Assembly: GCF_001307295.1 (NCBI RefSeq)
Contig: NZ_CP012700.1
Coordinates: 189,001-253,000, forward strand
Reading direction: 5' to 3'
Length of the DNA stretch: 64,000 bases
Source: Sphingopyxis macrogoltabida
GTDB taxonomy: Bacteria > Pseudomonadota > Alphaproteobacteria > Sphingomonadales > Sphingomonadaceae
Under the pieces are notes generated by a model that searched no databases, was not told where the DNA came from, and saw only the letters and a program-made list of their open reading frames with translations. Shown piece after piece: positions 54,731 through 63,568 of this stretch. The position numbers were made by a program, and so were the translations under genes. Positions within the stretch are counted from its first letter, which is position 1. Each line of letters opens with the position of its first letter.

Positions 54731-55720
54731 CTATTCCAAGGGTGGCGGCGCGGTGATCAACGGCGGATCGAGCGGTTTGCCCGATGCCTCGGCGGTGTGG
54801 ATCGCCGCGATCTCGGTTTCGAGTGCGCGGACGCGGTCCTGCCAGCGCGGGTGGGTGCCCGCCTGGAACAGCACCGGTCCGTTGCGCTTGCCGAAGCGCT
54901 GCCAGAAGCGCACCGCGGCATCGGGGTCATAGCCAGAGGCGCGCATCAGCCATACCGACAGCCGGTCGGCTTCGACCTCGGTCTGGCGGAACAGGCCGGC
55001 GCTGCGCCCGAATTGCTTGCCAAGGCCGCGATCGACCCCGGCGGCGTCGAGCCGGGCGCGGTGGCGGAGGATGTTGTGCGCCAATTCGTGGGCGACCGCT
55101 GCCGCAAGTTCGTCGTCGTCGCTGGCGAAGCGCGCGAGCCCGGCGCTGATCAGCACCAGCCGTCCGTCGGCCTGTCCTGCTGCCCGGTCGCGGGCCTCGA
55201 CGCGAAAGTCGCTGGCGCAGCCGGGGACGGGGCGCACTGCGATGGAGCGACCATCGCCCGGGTCCACCTCGATGGTCCTGGCTGTATCCTGCGCCCCGAG
55301 CCGTGTTTCGAGCGCCGCGATTCGGGCAAAGGCATCGCTGCCTGCGGCGGCCGGGACAAAGCCGTCGATTGCATGGACCGCCATGCCGACGTGCACCCCC
55401 GCGATGGCTGCAGGCGAGCCGGGCGCGATCGCGGCGATATAGGGTACATCGCTATCGCTCGCGCTATAGGCGGCGCGGGCTTCGGTGCGGTTCGATGCGT
55501 CATAGAGGCGGGGGTCGCCCCAGATCCACCCGAACTGCGGTTGCAGCTTGTCGCAATGGCTCGCATTGGCGGTGGTCAGCCGAAAGCCGACCGCGGCGAC
55601 GCGTGCTTCGAGCGCCGCCAGCACGGCGTAAGGCGATGCGTCGGCCGGGGCCGCCGCGGTTGCCGGTGCCGCGAGCAGCGCCGCCATGGCGGCGAGGAAC
55701 GATCGTGCGAAACGGGGCAT
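54731..55720 (-). CDS. M48-family zinc metallopeptidase with PDZ-like region, secreted
   Basis: The 329-residue protein has a signal peptide (MPRFARSFLAAMAALLAAPATAA). A PDZ-like segment (SDVPYIAAIAPGSPAAIAGVHVGM) follows, and a C-terminal M48 domain with zinc motif AVAHELAHNILRH and third ligand in EVEADRLSVWLM. It probably acts in periplasmic protein or outer-membrane quality control, like BepA/LoiP. The start at 55720 begins the signal peptide; the frame runs 23 codons further up. Confidence 0.9.
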   Translation of the reverse strand: MPRFARSFLAAMAALLAAPATAAAPADASPYAVLAALEARVAAVGFRLTTANASHCDKLQPQFGWIWGDPRLYDASNRTEARAAYSASDSDVPYIAAIAPGSPAAIAGVHVGMAVHAIDGFVPAAAGSDAFARIAALETRLGAQDTARTIEVDPGDGRSIAVRPVPGCASDFRVEARDRAAGQADGRLVLISAGLARFASDDDELAAAVAHELAHNILRHRARLDAAGVDRGLGKQFGRSAGLFRQTEVEADRLSVWLMRASGYDPDAAVRFWQRFGKRNGPVLFQAGTHPRWQDRVRALETEIAAIHTAEASGKPLDPPLITAPPPLE

Positions 55721-55808
55721 TGCGGCGCCCTTATCAAGGCGGACCTGTCGCGGCCATGAATTTTCGGGCTCTTGCCTATCACCGGGCAAGCGCCGATAGG
55801 GCGGGGCG

Positions 55809-56861
55809 ATGACCGACGCCTCGACTCTCTCGCCCTCCGTTCATCCTTCCGTGCCGCGCCCCGCCGCCCTTGCGCGCTGGCTCTGGGCGGTTGCGCTGCT
55901 GGTGATCGCGGTCGTTGCGGTCGGCGGCATCACGCGCCTCACCGAGTCAGGACTGTCGATCACTGAATGGAAACCCGTGTCGGGTGTGCTGCCGCCGCTG
56001 ACCGAGGCGGGCTGGATCGCCGAGTTCGAGAAATATAAGCAGATCCCCGAATATAAGGAGATCAATGCCGGAATGTCGCTCGCGGCGTTCAAGGGCATTT
56101 TTTTCTGGGAGTGGCTGCACCGCATCCTCGGCCGGCTCGTCGGCATGGCGCTGCTTGTCCCGCTGGCGTTCTTCGCCTGGCGCCGCGCGATCCCTGCCGG
56201 ATATGGCTGGCGACTGTTCGGCCTCGCTGCGCTGGTGGGGCTGCAGGGCGCGATCGGCTGGTGGATGGTCGCCTCCGGCCTCGTCGACCGGACCGATGTC
56301 AGCCACTTCCGGCTGGCGCTCCATTTGCTGACGGCGCTGTTCCTGCTGGCGGCGCTCGTCTGGACCGCGCGCGATTTCGCGCTGATGGCGCATGATCGCG
56401 CCGCGACCAGGCCGCCGCTGACCCGGATGGCGGGGGTGGTGATCGCGGTCCTTTTCTTCCAGCTCTTGCTCGGCGCATGGGTCGCGGGGCTCAACGCGGG
56501 CTATGTCGCGAGCAGCTGGCCGTCGATGAACGGGCATTTCGTTCCCGAGGGGATTGACTGGTCGCATGGTGCGTGGTTCGCCTTCACCAACGATCCGTTC
56601 CTGATCCACTTCATCCACCGCTGGTGGTCGTGGGTCGCGGCGCTCGCCCTGCTGCTGCTCGCGCGCAGCCTGTCGCGGCGCGGCGCGCGGACCGAGCCGA
56701 CGCTGCTCGTCGCCGTCGTCGCGGCGCAGATGACGCTCGGAATCCTGACCGTCGTCACCGGTATGTCGATGTGGATCGCGGTGCTGCATCAGGTGACCGG
56801 CGCGGTGCTGGTCGCGGTCACGGCGGCTTCGCTCCACCGGCTGGGCCGCTCGGGCGCATGA
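55809..56861 (+). CDS. ctaA: Heme A synthase (COX15/CtaA type 2)
   Basis: This 350-residue inner-membrane enzyme converts heme O to heme A for cytochrome c oxidase. It has eight transmembrane helices in two four-helix bundles. Typical motifs are GGITRLTESGLSITEWKPV, FFWEWLHRILGRLVG, the central GLVDRTDVSHFRLALH and the late FIHRWWSWVAALALL, with axial His residues in WLHR and FIHR. The next gene overlaps its stop by four bases. Confidence 0.95.
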   Translation: MTDASTLSPSVHPSVPRPAALARWLWAVALLVIAVVAVGGITRLTESGLSITEWKPVSGVLPPLTEAGWIAEFEKYKQIPEYKEINAGMSLAAFKGIFFWEWLHRILGRLVGMALLVPLAFFAWRRAIPAGYGWRLFGLAALVGLQGAIGWWMVASGLVDRTDVSHFRLALHLLTALFLLAALVWTARDFALMAHDRAATRPPLTRMAGVVIAVLFFQLLLGAWVAGLNAGYVASSWPSMNGHFVPEGIDWSHGAWFAFTNDPFLIHFIHRWWSWVAALALLLLARSLSRRGARTEPTLLVAVVAAQMTLGILTVVTGMSMWIAVLHQVTGAVLVAVTAASLHRLGRSGA

Positions 56862-57661
56862 TCGCGGCGGCGGGGCTCGGCGGCGCGCTGTTGCTGCTGG
56901 CAGTGCAGCCTGCCGTTGCGCCTTCGCCTGTCCCGCCGTCCGCTGCTGCGCCAGCCTCGCAATTCGCGCCGCCGCTGGGTCAGCCGATGACCTATCGGGT
57001 CACGACGCGGCGGCTGGGCCGCGACGGCACGCTGATCAGCTTTTCGCTGACCTATGCGTTGCAATGGCAGCGCGCGGGGCGGGGCTATCAGCTCGTCGCG
57101 ACGCTGCAGCGGATCGATTCCGACGCGCGGCCCGAAGTGGCACGCGCGCTGACCTCGGTCCTCCAGCCGCTCGTCGGCGAGCCGATGACCTATCTGGTCG
57201 CGCCTGACGGCAGCCGGGTCGAACTGATCGACGCCGACGCGCTGTGGGAACGCGCGATGGCGCGGACACAGGCGCTCGGGGCGGCGGCGGGGCAAGCCGA
57301 AGCACGGTACATGGCGGAGCTGATCGCCGCGCTGCCCGCCGAACAGCGCAGCGAGATGGCGAGCGCCGATATCCGCGCGCTGGTCGCGCCGGCGAATGCC
57401 GCGATCCCGGCGTCGGGTGGGGCGAGCGTTTCGATCCGGCACGACGGCGCGATGCAGATGGTGGCGCAGGTCGAGCGCGACTCGCTTGCCGCGAGCGGTG
57501 CGGAGCAACCGCTCGAAACCGACAATCTGTGGACGATCGATACCGCGACCGGCCTTGTCGTTCGCGACCAAAGGCAGAGCTGGATCGTCGAGCCCGGCAG
57601 CGCTGCGCGGACGCTCGTCGAGGAGCGGGTTCGCGCGCTGGAGCCCGCGGCAAAAGAATGA
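56858..57661 (+). CDS. Exported hypothetical protein downstream of ctaA
   Basis: The 267-residue protein has a signal peptide-like N-terminus (MIAAAGLGGALLLLAVQPAVA). The mature part is mixed, with MTYRVTTRRLGRDGTLISFSLTY, IDSDARPEVARALTSVLQPL and LETDNLWTIDTATGLVVRDQRQSW. I do not recognise the family. Tight coupling to ctaA (ATGA) suggests co-expression, but a role in heme metabolism is not supported by any motif I can see. Confidence 0.7.
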   Translation: MIAAAGLGGALLLLAVQPAVAPSPVPPSAAAPASQFAPPLGQPMTYRVTTRRLGRDGTLISFSLTYALQWQRAGRGYQLVATLQRIDSDARPEVARALTSVLQPLVGEPMTYLVAPDGSRVELIDADALWERAMARTQALGAAAGQAEARYMAELIAALPAEQRSEMASADIRALVAPANAAIPASGGASVSIRHDGAMQMVAQVERDSLAASGAEQPLETDNLWTIDTATGLVVRDQRQSWIVEPGSAARTLVEERVRALEPAAKE

Positions 57662-57833
57662 AGGTATCATAATACCCGTCAGCAAAGCCGCGATATGCTT
57701 GACTTTGCGCCCCGGAAAGGTCATTGGCCCGCTCCGAAGCGCCGCTGAGTCCCTTCCCGGATCAGGCGGCGCGGTTTGTTTCGGGCGGCGGCATCGCCGT
57801 TCGTCCTAGTCCATCTCTGTCAAGGAGCGTGCC

Positions 57834-58313
57834 ATGAAGGCGCTGACCAAGACGACTGTTTCGGCAAACGCTGCCACGGTCGAAAAGAAATGGGTGCTGA
57901 TCGACGCCGAAGGTCTTGTTGTGGGCCGCGTTGCTTCGATCATCGCCAACATCCTGCGCGGCAAGCACAAGCCGTCGTTCACCCCGCACGTCGATTGCGG
58001 TGACAATGTCATCGTCATCAACGCGGAGAAGGTGGCGTTCACCGGCAACAAGCTGCAGGACAAGCGTTACTACAAGCACACCGGCTATGCCGGCGGCATC
58101 AAGGAAACCAGCCCGGCGAAGATCCTCGAAGGGCGTTTCCCCGAGCGCGTGCTCGAAAAGGCCGTCGAACGCATGATCCCGCGCGGTCCGCTCGGTCGCC
58201 AGCAGATGCGCAACCTGCGCATCTTCGCCGGCACCGAACATCCGCATGAAGGGCAGAACCCCGAAGTGATCGACGTCGCGTCGATGAACCGCAAGAACAA
58301 GGTGGGTGCATAA
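57834..58313 (+). CDS. rplM: 50S ribosomal protein L13
   Basis: The 159-residue protein contains [40 protein letters not shown] and [22 protein letters not shown], all L13 signatures. It is an early assembly protein of the large subunit. AAGGAG lies upstream of the ATG. A TTGACT hexamer at 57699-57704 may be part of the promoter. It overlaps rpsI by one base, the usual rplM-rpsI operon. Confidence 0.98.
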   Translation: MKALTKTTVSANAATVEKKWVLIDAEGLVVGRVASIIANILRGKHKPSFTPHVDCGDNVIVINAEKVAFTGNKLQDKRYYKHTGYAGGIKETSPAKILEGRFPERVLEKAVERMIPRGPLGRQQMRNLRIFAGTEHPHEGQNPEVIDVASMNRKNKVGA

Positions 58314-58810
58314 TGGCTGACGAGCAGACCATGACCGATCTCAAGGACCTCGCCGGCGCCGTCGAAGGCACTGTTGCGGCTCCCGTTTCGAACGCGCCGC
58401 TGCGCGAAAAGATCGTCGACAAGCAGGGCCGCGCCTATGCGACCGGCCGCCGCAAGGACGCCGTTGCCCGCGTGTGGGTCAAGCCCGGCACGGGGAAGAT
58501 CACCGTCAACGGCCGCGATCAGGAAGTCTATTTCGCACGTCCGACGCTGCGCCTCGTCATCAACCAGCCGTTCGGTCTGACCGAGCGCGTCGGCCAGTAT
58601 GACGTCGTCGCGACCGTCAAGGGCGGCGGCCTGTCGGGCCAGGCGGGCGCCGTGCTGCACGGCATCGCGCAGGCGCTGACCCGCTTCGAACCGGCGTTGC
58701 GCAGCCCGGTCAAGGCGGCCGGCTTCCTGACCCGCGACAGCCGCGCCGTCGAGCGTAAGAAGTACGGCAAGGCGAAGGCCCGCCGCAGCTTCCAGTTCTC
58801 GAAGCGCTAA
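58313..58810 (+). CDS. rpsI: 30S ribosomal protein S9
   Basis: The 165-residue protein has the S9 core from about residue 35 ([18 protein letters not shown]) to the end ([13 protein letters not shown]). The C-terminal KR tail contacts P-site tRNA. About 35 extra N-terminal residues are acidic and typical of alphaproteobacterial S9. It is co-transcribed with rplM and followed by a clear terminator. Confidence 0.98.
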   Translation: MADEQTMTDLKDLAGAVEGTVAAPVSNAPLREKIVDKQGRAYATGRRKDAVARVWVKPGTGKITVNGRDQEVYFARPTLRLVINQPFGLTERVGQYDVVATVKGGGLSGQAGAVLHGIAQALTRFEPALRSPVKAAGFLTRDSRAVERKKYGKAKARRSFQFSKR

Positions 58811-58840
58811 CAGCTTTTTCCGCCGACGGGTGGAAAAGAG

Positions 58841-58871
58841 AAGGGCGGTCCGGCAACGGGCCGCCCTTTTT
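58841..58871 (+). terminator. Rho-independent terminator of rplM-rpsI
   Basis: AAGGGCGGTCCG pairs with CGGGCCGCCCTT (one wobble) around GCAA, followed by TTT. It begins 31 bases after the rpsI stop. Confidence 0.9.
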
Positions 58872-58946
58872 CGTTGGCCATCCAACGATCGCCTATCAAG
58901 GGAGAGATGGCGGTTTTGGGGTGGGGAACTGCCATTTCCTACTTTT

Positions 58947-59017
58947 GTCATCCCCGCGAAAGCGGGGACCCAGAGTAGCGTAAACCCGCCCTAGGTTCCC
59001 GCTTTCGCGGGAATGAC
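58947..59017. repeat. Palindromic repeat family B, copy 4
   Basis: GTCATCCCCGCGAAAGCGGGGA and TTCCCGCTTTCGCGGGAATGAC are two facing hairpins about 26 bp apart. The repeat lies between converging rpsI and an uncharacterised gene, after the operon terminator. Confidence 0.85.
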
Positions 59018-59089
59018 ACAGTGAGGAATTCCAAACGACTTACGTCCGCTCCCGGCCGATTCCGGACGCTCTGTCACGAGGCCAGCAGG

Positions 59090-59602
59090 TCAGATAAACG
59101 GGTCGTAGGCCCATTGCAGCAGCGCCTGCCGCTGGCGCGGACGGCAAAAGATGTTGCCGGGTTCGCAATTGGCGCGAATTTGCCCGGCATGGCGGGCAAA
59201 GCCGCGCCAGCGCTTGATCTGGATTGCGTCGATGTCGGGCAGGCGGCGGCCCATATAATAGCGGCAATACCATTGGAACCAGCCGCGCGGGTCGGGACCG
59301 TAAATCCACCCCTTGTCGCGCCAGACCGACAGCGGTTGCCGGCTTTTGACCCCGAAATAATTGAGGCTTTCGTCGGCGACGTCGGCCGTCTTTGCCTTGC
59401 CGAACCACGATTTCGGAAATTCCGCGGTGCAGTCGTTGCAATATTTGCCTTCGAAAACGCCCATCTCCAGCATTTCCTGCGGGGTGAGATGCGGCGTGAA
59501 ATCGGGATCGAAATCCTGCCCGGGGCGGGCGGTCAGGCGATAGCTGTAATCCGACTGCATCTTGTCATGCACATGGACCAGCCGGCCCTTCTTCTCGCTC
59601 AC
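59090..59602 (-). CDS. Conserved uncharacterised protein with GWFQWYCRYY motif
   Basis: The 170-residue soluble protein is full of conserved-looking aromatic and Cys residues: LEMGVFEGKYCNDCTAEFPKSW, LNYFGVKSRQPLSVWRDKGW, PDPRGWFQWYCRYYMGRR and a Cys-rich end (ANCEPGNIFCRPRQRQALL). I know homologous-looking bacterial proteins but no function. It starts with GTG, overlapping the phosphotransferase stop by four bases (GTGA), so it is translated from that operon. Confidence 0.75.
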   Translation of the reverse strand: MSEKKGRLVHVHDKMQSDYSYRLTARPGQDFDPDFTPHLTPQEMLEMGVFEGKYCNDCTAEFPKSWFGKAKTADVADESLNYFGVKSRQPLSVWRDKGWIYGPDPRGWFQWYCRYYMGRRLPDIDAIQIKRWRGFARHAGQIRANCEPGNIFCRPRQRQALLQWAYDPFI

Positions 59603-60642
59603 AGCAACTCCAGACTTCCGAGGGCCAAAGCCTGCCGCGCCGGGCGCTCGGCCATGACCGCAAACATTTCATCGCCGCGCGACGTGCGCTCGACGCTCAT
59701 CGATGCGAACACCGCCATGAAATAGCCGCTGAGCGCACCGACGCGATAGTCGGTCCATAACGCTTCGCCATCGGTTTCGATGCCCCGCGCGTCCAGCGCA
59801 GCGATCCAGTGATCGAAGGCCGGGCGATCGGCCGCCGCGCGTTCGGCCGGATCGGCGATGCTGGTGCCGACCAGATAGGCGAGGTCGCTGGCGCCGCTGC
59901 CGCGCCCGAGCGTCTGCCAGTCGACCAGCCAGCAGCGCATCCCGTCGGGGGCGAAGAGGATATTGTCGATGCGAAGGTCGCCGTGGACGATCGTCCGCGC
60001 CGCCGGCGTCCGCGCGAGATAGGCGCCCAGCCGTTCGACGATCCCGGCGCCGAGGTCGAGCAACTCGGGGGCGAGCCGCGCGGCATAGCGCTCGCGAAAG
60101 CCGAGATAGAATTGCGGGAACAGGCTACGGATCAGGTCGCCATTGTCGCGGGAGAGCCAGGGCAAGGTTTCGAGCCGCGGGTCGTTCCAGAGCAGTGCGT
60201 GGAGCCCCGCCGCGGCGTCGATACAGGGCCGCAATCCCGCAAGACCGGTGCCGGCAAGCTGGTCGCCCTGCCGCGCCGGGGCAAGGTCGGCGAGGATCAG
60301 GATGAAGTCGACGTCGTCGTCGGCAATTTCGGCATGATAGCAATGCGGCGCCGCAACACCGCTCCCCTCGGCGAGTTCGCGGTACCAGCTCACTTCCTTG
60401 ACATAGGTGCCGGTCAGCTTGGCGATGTTGCGGCTGGCCTCGTCATGGCTCGGGCATTTGGCGACGACGCTTGCGGGAGCATCGACGCCGTCCGCCCAAT
60501 CGAGCGCCAGCCGGAAGCTGTCGCACATCTGGCCGGTGCCGACGGGGGTTGCCGTAAAGCCGCGCAGCGCGCCCGGTTCCTGCCCCAGCGTCACCGCGAG
60601 CCACGCCGGGCTCATGGCGCTTGGCTCGGTCGGAAAGCTCAA
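59599..60642 (-). CDS. Phosphotransferase (APH/EcKinase-like)
   Basis: This 347-residue kinase-fold enzyme has the catalytic loop TIVHGDLRIDNILF (HGDxxxxN) and the metal-binding WLVDWQTLGRGSGASDLAYL. The N-lobe contains SVVAKCPSHDEASRN. The family includes aminoglycoside, choline and ecdysteroid kinases; the acceptor here is unknown. It overlaps the lipocalin-like gene upstream by four bases and the unknown gene downstream by four, so all three form one operon. Confidence 0.85.
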   Translation of the reverse strand: MSFPTEPSAMSPAWLAVTLGQEPGALRGFTATPVGTGQMCDSFRLALDWADGVDAPASVVAKCPSHDEASRNIAKLTGTYVKEVSWYRELAEGSGVAAPHCYHAEIADDDVDFILILADLAPARQGDQLAGTGLAGLRPCIDAAAGLHALLWNDPRLETLPWLSRDNGDLIRSLFPQFYLGFRERYAARLAPELLDLGAGIVERLGAYLARTPAARTIVHGDLRIDNILFAPDGMRCWLVDWQTLGRGSGASDLAYLVGTSIADPAERAAADRPAFDHWIAALDARGIETDGEALWTDYRVGALSGYFMAVFASMSVERTSRGDEMFAVMAERPARQALALGSLELL

Positions 60643-61730
60643 GGCGCCGGGTCCATCAGGCCGACGAGGCCGGTGGACGCGTGCGGGCCGACGAACAATT
60701 GTTCGAGCACGCCGACGCCGGTGTCGCTGCGGTCGCCGTCGGTCAATTCGGCACGCACCAGCGCCTGGACATGCATCGCGAGCGGATTACCCCAGGTGCG
60801 GTCCGCTTCCGACAGGCTGTCGTGCCCGATCTCCAATTCGCCATGGTCGAAGCCATGGCCCCAGACGGGATGGGTGTAGCCGAGCCCGCTCATCGCAAAC
60901 ATCGGCCCGGTCGGCGTCAAGGTCAGCCGGGTCGAGGCGTCGAAATCGGCGGTCAATTTGCCGAGGCGGCGCGTCCCCGGCTGCCATTCGGCGGCGAAGC
61001 CGGGGTCGGCATAATGGCGTTCGCCGCCGTTCGCGCCGACGATCACCGCCCGGCGGTTCCATGGGCTGCCCGCGCCATCGTCGTTGCTGTGGAAGAAGAG
61101 CGAGCGATCGGCGAAATTGCACGGCGTCCACAGCCAGAAGAACTGGCTGAAATTGCCCTCGGGCGGCGGCTGCGGTTCGGCGGCGCCGACGGGGCGGATG
61201 CCCCAGCTCCGGTCGCGCGTTCCGGTCCAACCGGTATCGACCTCGACACGCGCGCCGTCGACCGAAAGCCAGCCCGACCAATGGCCGTTCTGCGTCATCC
61301 GCGTATAGTCCATGAACAATCGCGTCCCGTTGCGGCGCGTGAAGCGCGGCTCCTCGATCGGGAAATGGCGCGCGGTGAAATGAAGTTCGGCGGCGAGCGG
61401 GCCGTCGTTCGCCGCGATGCGCAAGGTCAGTCGTTCGAGCGGTGCGTCGATGGCGATTGCGATCGGGCCGACCGCCAGATCGAGCCGCTCGCCTGCCGAG
61501 CGGCGGCTGGCGCGGAGGTTATGCTGCACGCCGTCGACGATGACGCAGAAGGCGGCATCGACGATGCCGAGCTGCGGATAGAAACCCATCGCGGCGGCGA
61601 AGAAGACCGACCCGTCGGGCGAATAGCCGTTGAAGAAATAGCGATCGTAGAAATTGCGATCGGTGCCGGCGAAGGCAATCGGCTCCGCACTCTGGTGCAG
61701 CGGGTAATCGTCACCCTTGGTCAGCATCAT
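60639..61730 (-). CDS. Lipocalin-like hypothetical protein (AttH/CrtC-type beta barrel?)
   Basis: The 363-residue protein is beta-rich, with WSGWLSVDGARVEVDTGWTG then TRDRSWGIRPVG, NFSQFFWLWTPCNFADRSLFF and YTHPVWGHGFDHGEL. The D-R-S-W-G-x-R pattern and two-domain length resemble the AttH/CrtC-like lipocalin hydratases. No signal peptide is seen. It is coupled to the phosphotransferase gene, which hints at a shared hydrophobic substrate (steroid or terpenoid), but this is inference. Confidence 0.6.
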   Translation of the reverse strand: MMLTKGDDYPLHQSAEPIAFAGTDRNFYDRYFFNGYSPDGSVFFAAAMGFYPQLGIVDAAFCVIVDGVQHNLRASRRSAGERLDLAVGPIAIAIDAPLERLTLRIAANDGPLAAELHFTARHFPIEEPRFTRRNGTRLFMDYTRMTQNGHWSGWLSVDGARVEVDTGWTGTRDRSWGIRPVGAAEPQPPPEGNFSQFFWLWTPCNFADRSLFFHSNDDGAGSPWNRRAVIVGANGGERHYADPGFAAEWQPGTRRLGKLTADFDASTRLTLTPTGPMFAMSGLGYTHPVWGHGFDHGELEIGHDSLSEADRTWGNPLAMHVQALVRAELTDGDRSDTGVGVLEQLFVGPHASTGLVGLMDPAP

Positions 61731-61787
61731 TCCTCATCCCGTTTTTTGTTGCAACCTAACGGGAAGCGCGTCGGCGTCAATGCAGCT

Positions 61788-62636
61788 TCAATGTACGGGG
61801 GGATCGACCGGCGGTATCGCGCGCACCGGCGCGACGGGCTCGCCCGGTTCGCGGGGCGGCAGGGCGTCGGGCGGCACATCGGGAATCTGCATGTCGGGGG
61901 TGGCGATCTTTTCGACATTGCGGACGCGCACCGCAAGCATGCCGTCGGCGAGGCGCAGCTCGTTGAAGCTTGGCGGGGTCGAGCGGATGCGCTGCGACAG
62001 GGTGCCCGCGCCGATCATGCGAATCGGGCCGGCCGGGGTCTGCTGGACGAGGTCGAAGGCATCGTGGACATGCCCGGTGAGCACCGCCGCGACGCCGCGC
62101 GCGGCGAGCTCGCGCAGCGCGCGGGCGCCGCCACGGGTGAGCGCCCGGCCGCGCGTTCCGGCTTCGACGAGCGGATGATGCGCCGTGACCAGCGCACCAG
62201 TCCCGGCAGGGAGCGCATCGATTGCAGCGAGCGTCTTGGCGAGTGCTTTTTTCGTCACCCAGCCCTTCGACCAGTCGAGCCGCCATTGCGCGCGCGCCGT
62301 CGTCTTGAGCGGCACGATCGCGACGCCGGGCAGGTCGAGTTCGCGCTCGACGAGCCGCTCGATGCCGCGAATGCGCCGATAGGGATAAAAGAAGCGCGCG
62401 AACGGGTTGAAATAGGGTAGGTCATGGTTGCCGACCTCGACCGTCACTGGCACGTCGAGCGCGCCGATCCAGTCGCAGGCGGCGGCGAATTCGTGCGACC
62501 GCGCGCGCATCGTCAGGTCGCCGGTGATCAGGATCGCGTCGGGCCTATCGCGGCGCACGATATCTTCGAACCAGTCGAGCGCGGCACGGTCCTCCAGCCC
62601 GAAATGCAGGTCGCTGATATGGAAAAGCAGCGTCAT
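61788..62636 (-). CDS. Calcineurin-type metallophosphoesterase
   Basis: The 282-residue enzyme has the five metal motifs: FHISDLHFG, LITGDLTM, VGNHD, VTAHHPL and LTGHVHD. It resembles bacterial 3',5'-cAMP phosphodiesterase-like or UDP-sugar hydrolases; the substrate is unknown. A Pro-rich tail follows the catalytic domain. It overlaps the upstream lipid kinase gene by four bases, suggesting a paired role in phospholipid or nucleotide turnover. Confidence 0.9.
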   Translation of the reverse strand: MTLLFHISDLHFGLEDRAALDWFEDIVRRDRPDAILITGDLTMRARSHEFAAACDWIGALDVPVTVEVGNHDLPYFNPFARFFYPYRRIRGIERLVERELDLPGVAIVPLKTTARAQWRLDWSKGWVTKKALAKTLAAIDALPAGTGALVTAHHPLVEAGTRGRALTRGGARALRELAARGVAAVLTGHVHDAFDLVQQTPAGPIRMIGAGTLSQRIRSTPPSFNELRLADGMLAVRVRNVEKIATPDMQIPDVPPDALPPREPGEPVAPVRAIPPVDPPVH

Positions 62637-63463
62637 TGGGTCGCGATGAAATCGACTTCGCTGGCGCCGATCGCGAAGCGCGCGGGAGAGGGAAGCTCGG
62701 CGAGTTCGCCATCATATTCGAGGCTGATCGGCCGCTCGCTTTCGAGGATGATCGTTTCGCCGACCGCGATTTCCTCGCTCGGCCCGTCGCGGAAATCCCC
62801 GCCGAGCCAGGCGAGACCGTGGCGCAGCACGTCGGCGGCACCCTCTGTCAATATGCCGTCGGCGCGGACGCCCCGCTCGGTCGGCGTTAGAATAATCGCT
62901 GGATACGCCTTCGCTTGTCCCGCGACGCGGACGCCCGGGGCGTTATTCATTTCGTCGAGTGCGTCGGGCGCGGCGCCAGCGGCTTCGATCAGGCCGTCCT
63001 GCCGCATCGTCTCGCGGACTTCGGCCCAGCGCGTCGCCGGCCCCGCGACGATGGTGATGAAGGCCGTGCCCGCCTCGCCGCGAACGATCGGTATCGCCTG
63101 CCGCCGACCCTGGCCGGCCAGCGCATCGGCGAGGATATCGGGCGCCGGCCGGTCGCCGTGCAGCGCCTTCGACAGCAGGTTGAGCGTCCCGCCCGGAAGG
63201 GGCAGAACCGCGCCGTTCCATCCGGCAGCCACGGTTGCGGCGGCGTTGATCGTTCCGTCGCCGGTCCAGACGAGCAGAAGGTCGATGCCCTGCTGCTTGA
63301 GTTCGGCCGCGTCGGGAATCGCTTCGTTGGGCAGGGCAAAGGTCGCGGCGAGCGGCGCGCCGGCGGCGCGGCAGCTTTCCACAATCTGTTCGAGCACGGC
63401 TTCGTCATGACTGCCGGACTGGCTGTTGCAGACGAGGGCGGGGCGGGCGAAAGGGCTGGTCAT
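62633..63463 (-). CDS. Diacylglycerol kinase catalytic-domain (YegS-like) protein
   Basis: The 276-residue protein has VCNSQSGSH near the N-terminus, the nucleotide motif LVWTGDGTINAAATV (GDGT) and LPLPGGTLNLLSKAL (GGTxN). The C-terminal beta domain ends ISLEYDGELAELP. Members phosphorylate diacylglycerol, sphingoid bases or related lipids. Because sphingomonads make glycosphingolipids, a sphingoid substrate is possible but not shown. It is coupled to the phosphoesterase downstream. Confidence 0.88.
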   Translation of the reverse strand: MTSPFARPALVCNSQSGSHDEAVLEQIVESCRAAGAPLAATFALPNEAIPDAAELKQQGIDLLLVWTGDGTINAAATVAAGWNGAVLPLPGGTLNLLSKALHGDRPAPDILADALAGQGRRQAIPIVRGEAGTAFITIVAGPATRWAEVRETMRQDGLIEAAGAAPDALDEMNNAPGVRVAGQAKAYPAIILTPTERGVRADGILTEGAADVLRHGLAWLGGDFRDGPSEEIAVGETIILESERPISLEYDGELAELPSPARFAIGASEVDFIATQ

Positions 63464-63568
63464 ACCCCTTCCTACGCACGAGCACGCGAAAGGTCACCTC
63501 GTTCGGATACGGGTTCGGATCATGGCCCGCTTGTTCGCGGGCGCGCGGCACTGTAGGGCGCGGAACCT

